A DNA stretch of 10,132 nucleotides from Streptomyces griseoluteus (GTDB lineage Bacteria > Actinomycetota > Actinomycetes > Streptomycetales > Streptomycetaceae), in the NCBI GenBank assembly GCA_000717735.1, contig JOBE01000107.1, positions 1 through 10,132 on the forward strand, read 5' to 3'. Shown piece by piece: positions 7,877 through 10,132 of the stretch. Both the position numbers and the translations under genes were made by a program. Positions within the stretch are counted from its first letter, which is position 1. Each line of letters starts with the position of its first letter. Under the pieces are notes generated by a model. The model was not told where the DNA came from and made no database searches. It was given only the letters and a program-made list of their open reading frames with translations.

Positions 7877-7893
7877 CAAGAGAGAGGAATGCG

Positions 7894-9258
7894 GTGCTGC
7901 AGGTACTGAACCCGGCGACCGAGGAGCCGGTCGCCACCGTCCCCGCCGCCACGCCCGCCGACGTCGACGCCGCCGTCGCACGCGCGGCCGCCGCCCAGCG
8001 CGGCTGGGCGGCCGCGGCCCCCGCCGACCGGGCCCGGCTGCTCCGCCGCTTCGCCTCCGTCGTCGACGGGCACATCGAGGAGCTCGCCCGCCTGGAGGTC
8101 ACCGAGGCCGGGCACACCATCGGCAACGCCCGCTGGGAGGCGGGCAACGTCCGCGACCTGCTCGACTTCGCCGCCGGGGGAGTGGAGCGCCTCAACGGGC
8201 GCCAGATCCCGGTCGCCGGCGGACTCGACATCACGATCCTCGAACCGCTCGGGGTCGTCGGCGTCATCGCGCCCTGGAACTTCCCCATGCCGATCGCCGC
8301 CTGGGCCACCGCACCCGCCCTCGCCGCGGGCAACGCCGTCATCCTCAAGCCGGCCGAGACCACCCCGCTCACCGCGCTCCGCCTCGCCGAACTCGCCCTC
8401 GAAGCCGGTCTGCCCGAAGGCCTCTTCCAGGTCCTCCCCGGCACCGGACCGGTCGCCGGCAACGCCCTCGTCGAACATCCCGGCATCGCCAAGATCGCCT
8501 TCACCGGCTCCACCAGGGTCGGCAAGTCGATCATGGCGAAGTGCGCCGGCCAGGTGAAGCGGGTCACCCTCGAACTCGGCGGCAAGAGCCCCAACATCGT
8601 CTTCGCCGACGCCGACCTGGAAGCAGCGGCCGCCGCCGCCCCGATGGCCTTCCTCGACAACAGCGGCCAGGACTGCTGCGCCCGTACCCGCATCCTCGTC
8701 CAGCGGAGCGCGTACGACCGGTTCATGGAGCTCCTCACCCCCGCGATCGAGGAGATCGTCGTCGGCGACCCCTCCGACGAGCGCACCCAGATGGGCCCGC
8801 TCATCTCCCGCGCCCAGCTCGACCGCGTCCGCTCCTACGTCACCGACGACCTCACCGGCATCAGGGGCAAGGCCCCCGAAGGCCCCGGCTTCTGGTTCCC
8901 GCCGACCGTCCTCACCGATGTACCCGAGGACGCGCCCTGCGCCGTCGAGGAGATCTTCGGACCCGTCGCCGTCGTCCTCCCCTTCGAGGACGAGGCCGAC
9001 GCGATCCGCCTCGCCAACGCCACCGAGTACGGCCTGTCCGGCTCGATCTGGACCCGGGACGTCGGCCGCGCCCTGCGCGCCTCCCGCGCCGTCCGGGCCG
9101 GCAACCTCTCGGTCAACTCCCACTCCAGCGTCCGCTACTGGACCCCGTTCGGCGGCTACCAGCAGTCCGGCCTCGGCCGTGAACTCGGCCCCGACGCCCT
9201 GACCGCCTTCACCGAGACAAAGAACGTCTTCATCAGCACGGAGGGTCCCGCACTGTGA
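7894..9258 (+). CDS. NAD(P)-dependent aldehyde dehydrogenase (PuuC/BADH-like)
   Basis: A 454-residue ALDH-superfamily enzyme, oxidising an aldehyde to an acid in the cytoplasm. All catalytic elements are present: PWNFP (Asn129), TGSTRVGK (204-211) in the cofactor fold, ELGGKSPN with general-base Glu227, GQDCC with nucleophile Cys261, EEIFGPV (Glu353) and the closing PFGGYQQSGLGRE. It is slightly short for the family because the loop before APEGPGFWFPPTVL is reduced (SYVTDDLTGIRGK). The GTG at 7894 is chosen because GAGAGG (7882-7887) lies 6 bp upstream. A GTG at 7873 overlapping the preceding stop as GTGA would add seven residues. It follows the ligase by 17 bp and overlaps the SDR start by 4 bp. 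The likely substrate is gamma-glutamyl-acetaldehyde, giving gamma-glutamylglycine (inference). Confidence 0.93.
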   Translation: MLQVLNPATEEPVATVPAATPADVDAAVARAAAAQRGWAAAAPADRARLLRRFASVVDGHIEELARLEVTEAGHTIGNARWEAGNVRDLLDFAAGGVERLNGRQIPVAGGLDITILEPLGVVGVIAPWNFPMPIAAWATAPALAAGNAVILKPAETTPLTALRLAELALEAGLPEGLFQVLPGTGPVAGNALVEHPGIAKIAFTGSTRVGKSIMAKCAGQVKRVTLELGGKSPNIVFADADLEAAAAAAPMAFLDNSGQDCCARTRILVQRSAYDRFMELLTPAIEEIVVGDPSDERTQMGPLISRAQLDRVRSYVTDDLTGIRGKAPEGPGFWFPPTVLTDVPEDAPCAVEEIFGPVAVVLPFEDEADAIRLANATEYGLSGSIWTRDVGRALRASRAVRAGNLSVNSHSSVRYWTPFGGYQQSGLGRELGPDALTAFTETKNVFISTEGPAL

Positions 9259-10037
9259 GCAACGAGATCATCTGCCGCCGCCTGGTCGGCCGTACCGCCG
9301 TCATCACCGGAGCCGGCAGCGGCATCGGCCTCGCCACCGCCCGACGCCTCGCCTCCGAGGGCGCGAACGTCGTCTGCGGCGACATCGACGAGACCGCGGG
9401 CAAGGCCGCGGCCGAGGAGGTCGGCGGCACCTTCGTCCAGGTCGACGTCACCGACCCCGAGCAGGTCGAGGCGCTGTTCAGGACGGCCTTCGACACCTAC
9501 GGCTCCGTCGACATCGCCTTCAACAACGCCGGCATCTCGCCCCCCGACGACGACTCCATCCTGGAGACCGGCCTGGAGGCCTGGAAGCGCGTCCAGGACG
9601 TCAACCTGACCTCCGTCTACCTCTGCTGCAAGGCCGCCCTGCCCTACATGCGCCGCCAGGGCAGGGGCTCCATCATCAACACGGCATCCTTCGTCGCCCT
9701 GATGGGCGCGGCCACCAGCCAGATCTCGTACACCGCTTCCAAGGGCGGCGTCCTCGCCATGTCGCGCGAGCTGGGCGTCCAGTTCGCCCGCGAGGGCATC
9801 CGCGTCAACGCCCTCTGCCCCGGGCCGGTCAACACCCCGCTCCTGCAGGAGCTGTTCGCCAAGGACCCCGAGCGGGCCGCGCGCCGCCTCGTCCACATCC
9901 CGGTCGGCCGCTTCGCCGAGGCAGAGGAGATCGCCGCCGCCGTCGCGTTCCTCGCGAGCGACGACTCCTCCTTCGTCAACGCCAGCGACTTCGTGGTCGA
10001 CGGCGGCATCGCGGGCGCGTACGTGACGCCGCTCTAG
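9255..10037 (+). CDS. Classical SDR-family NAD-dependent oxidoreductase
   Basis: A 260-residue short-chain dehydrogenase with a complete active site: TGAGSGIG (18-25), NNAG (90-93), catalytic Asn117, Ser145, Tyr159 and Lys163 (YTASK), and PGPVNTPL (189-196). Asp43 at the end of beta-strand 2 (CGDID) predicts NAD preference. Ser and Tyr are 14 apart rather than the usual 13, meaning one extra loop residue. The GTG at 9255 overlaps the ALDH stop (GTGA) and has GGAGGG at 9240-9245. As third gene of the operon it is the best candidate to oxidise the primary alcohol of gamma-glutamylethanolamide to the aldehyde used by the ALDH (inference). Its TAG stop lies inside a TCTAGG hexamer that appears to be the target of an insertion sequence starting 2 bp later; the protein looks complete (the VDGG block is followed by a normal short tail). 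Confidence 0.93.
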   Translation: MSNEIICRRLVGRTAVITGAGSGIGLATARRLASEGANVVCGDIDETAGKAAAEEVGGTFVQVDVTDPEQVEALFRTAFDTYGSVDIAFNNAGISPPDDDSILETGLEAWKRVQDVNLTSVYLCCKAALPYMRRQGRGSIINTASFVALMGAATSQISYTASKGGVLAMSRELGVQFAREGIRVNALCPGPVNTPLLQELFAKDPERAARRLVHIPVGRFAEAEEIAAAVAFLASDDSSFVNASDFVVDGGIAGAYVTPL

Positions 10038-10038
10038 G

Positions 10039-10132
10039 TGTTCTGTCCCGGGAGGTTGTGGACGGGTGAGCCAGGTCTCGGCTGACGTGCCTTGAACGGG
10101 TGAGGGCCTTCCGGTTCGGTGTGGATTGCGAC
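10039..10132. mobile_element. Probable left end of an IS481-family insertion sequence (partial)
   Basis: The DNA after the SDR stop begins TGTTCTGTCCCGGGAGGTTG. It shares the TGT terminus and an AGGTTGT block at the same offset (bases 15-21) with the IS481 terminal repeat as I recall it. The six bases before it, TCTAGG (10033-10038), match the NCTAGN 6-bp target duplication known for IS481. ACGGGTGAG recurs at 10062-10070 and 10096-10104, which could be transposase sub-sites. The tract has no gene of its own, and its composition (less G/C, more T) differs from the neighbouring genes. The transposase and right end would lie outside the window. Confidence 0.5.

Noticed and set aside
6088..7893. 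Long in-frame extension upstream of the aldehyde dehydrogenase
   Set aside because: It overlaps the GntR and ligase genes in other frames and is Arg/Pro-rich without motifs; the ALDH fold begins at LQVLNPATEEPVA, next to a good ribosome site.
6476..9123. Long minus-strand open frames opposite the ligase and ALDH (6476-7981, 7587-8804, 7789-9123)
   Set aside because: They are mirror-image frames of strongly supported plus-strand genes, Gly/Val/Asp-rich, with no domain resemblance.

Overview
The window is high-GC actinobacterial DNA, almost certainly from Streptomyces or a close relative. The signs are strong G/C bias at third codon positions, frequent GTG starts, GGAGG-type ribosome sites, 4-bp GTGA stop/start overlaps, a probable leaderless regulator, and no TTA codon that I could find by eye inside any gene. 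It looks like ordinary catabolic chromosome with nine genes. Eight intact metabolic or regulatory genes and one regulator with an unusual tail fill positions 4-10037, and what looks like the end of an insertion sequence runs off the right edge.

Left block (4-3341). A TetR/BetI-type repressor (minus strand) diverges from a two-gene plus-strand operon. That operon holds an NCS1-family (cytosine/purine/hydantoin-type) permease and, translationally coupled to it, a C45-family (penicillin acyltransferase-like) Ntn hydrolase. A palindrome sits exactly between the -35 and -10 boxes of the regulator promoter, so the repressor probably controls itself and the permease/hydrolase pair. The substrate is unknown.

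Right block (3394-10037). This reads as a gamma-glutamylation pathway for ethanolamine. On the minus strand, an FCD-type GntR regulator is followed by an APC permease resembling ethanolamine permeases and a PuuD-like class I amidotransferase hydrolase. Diverging from the GntR gene on the plus strand is an operon of a GlnA4-like glutamine-synthetase homologue, an aldehyde dehydrogenase and an SDR dehydrogenase. The inferred sequence is: ethanolamine uptake (APC), ATP-dependent ligation to glutamate (GlnA4-like), oxidation of the alcohol to an aldehyde (SDR), oxidation to gamma-glutamylglycine (ALDH), and hydrolysis to glutamate plus glycine (PuuD-like). An alcohol-type SDR takes the place of the PuuB-type flavin amine oxidase of polyamine (Puu) pathways, which favours ethanolamine over putrescine as substrate.

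Regulatory DNA. The 89-bp GntR/glnA4 divergent region carries a 16-bp imperfect palindrome over a candidate promoter. The 119-bp GntR/APC gap carries a GlnR-like a/b half-box inside a loop and three G/C runs that could form mutually exclusive hairpins. The convergent junction at 3342-3393 carries four GTCAC repeats at 13-14 bp spacing.

Right edge (10039-10132). Immediately after the SDR stop codon the sequence resembles an IS481-family left terminal repeat. The last six bases before it (TCTAGG) fit the NCTAGN target that I recall for that family. The insertion would have used the stop codon as its target without damaging the SDR.
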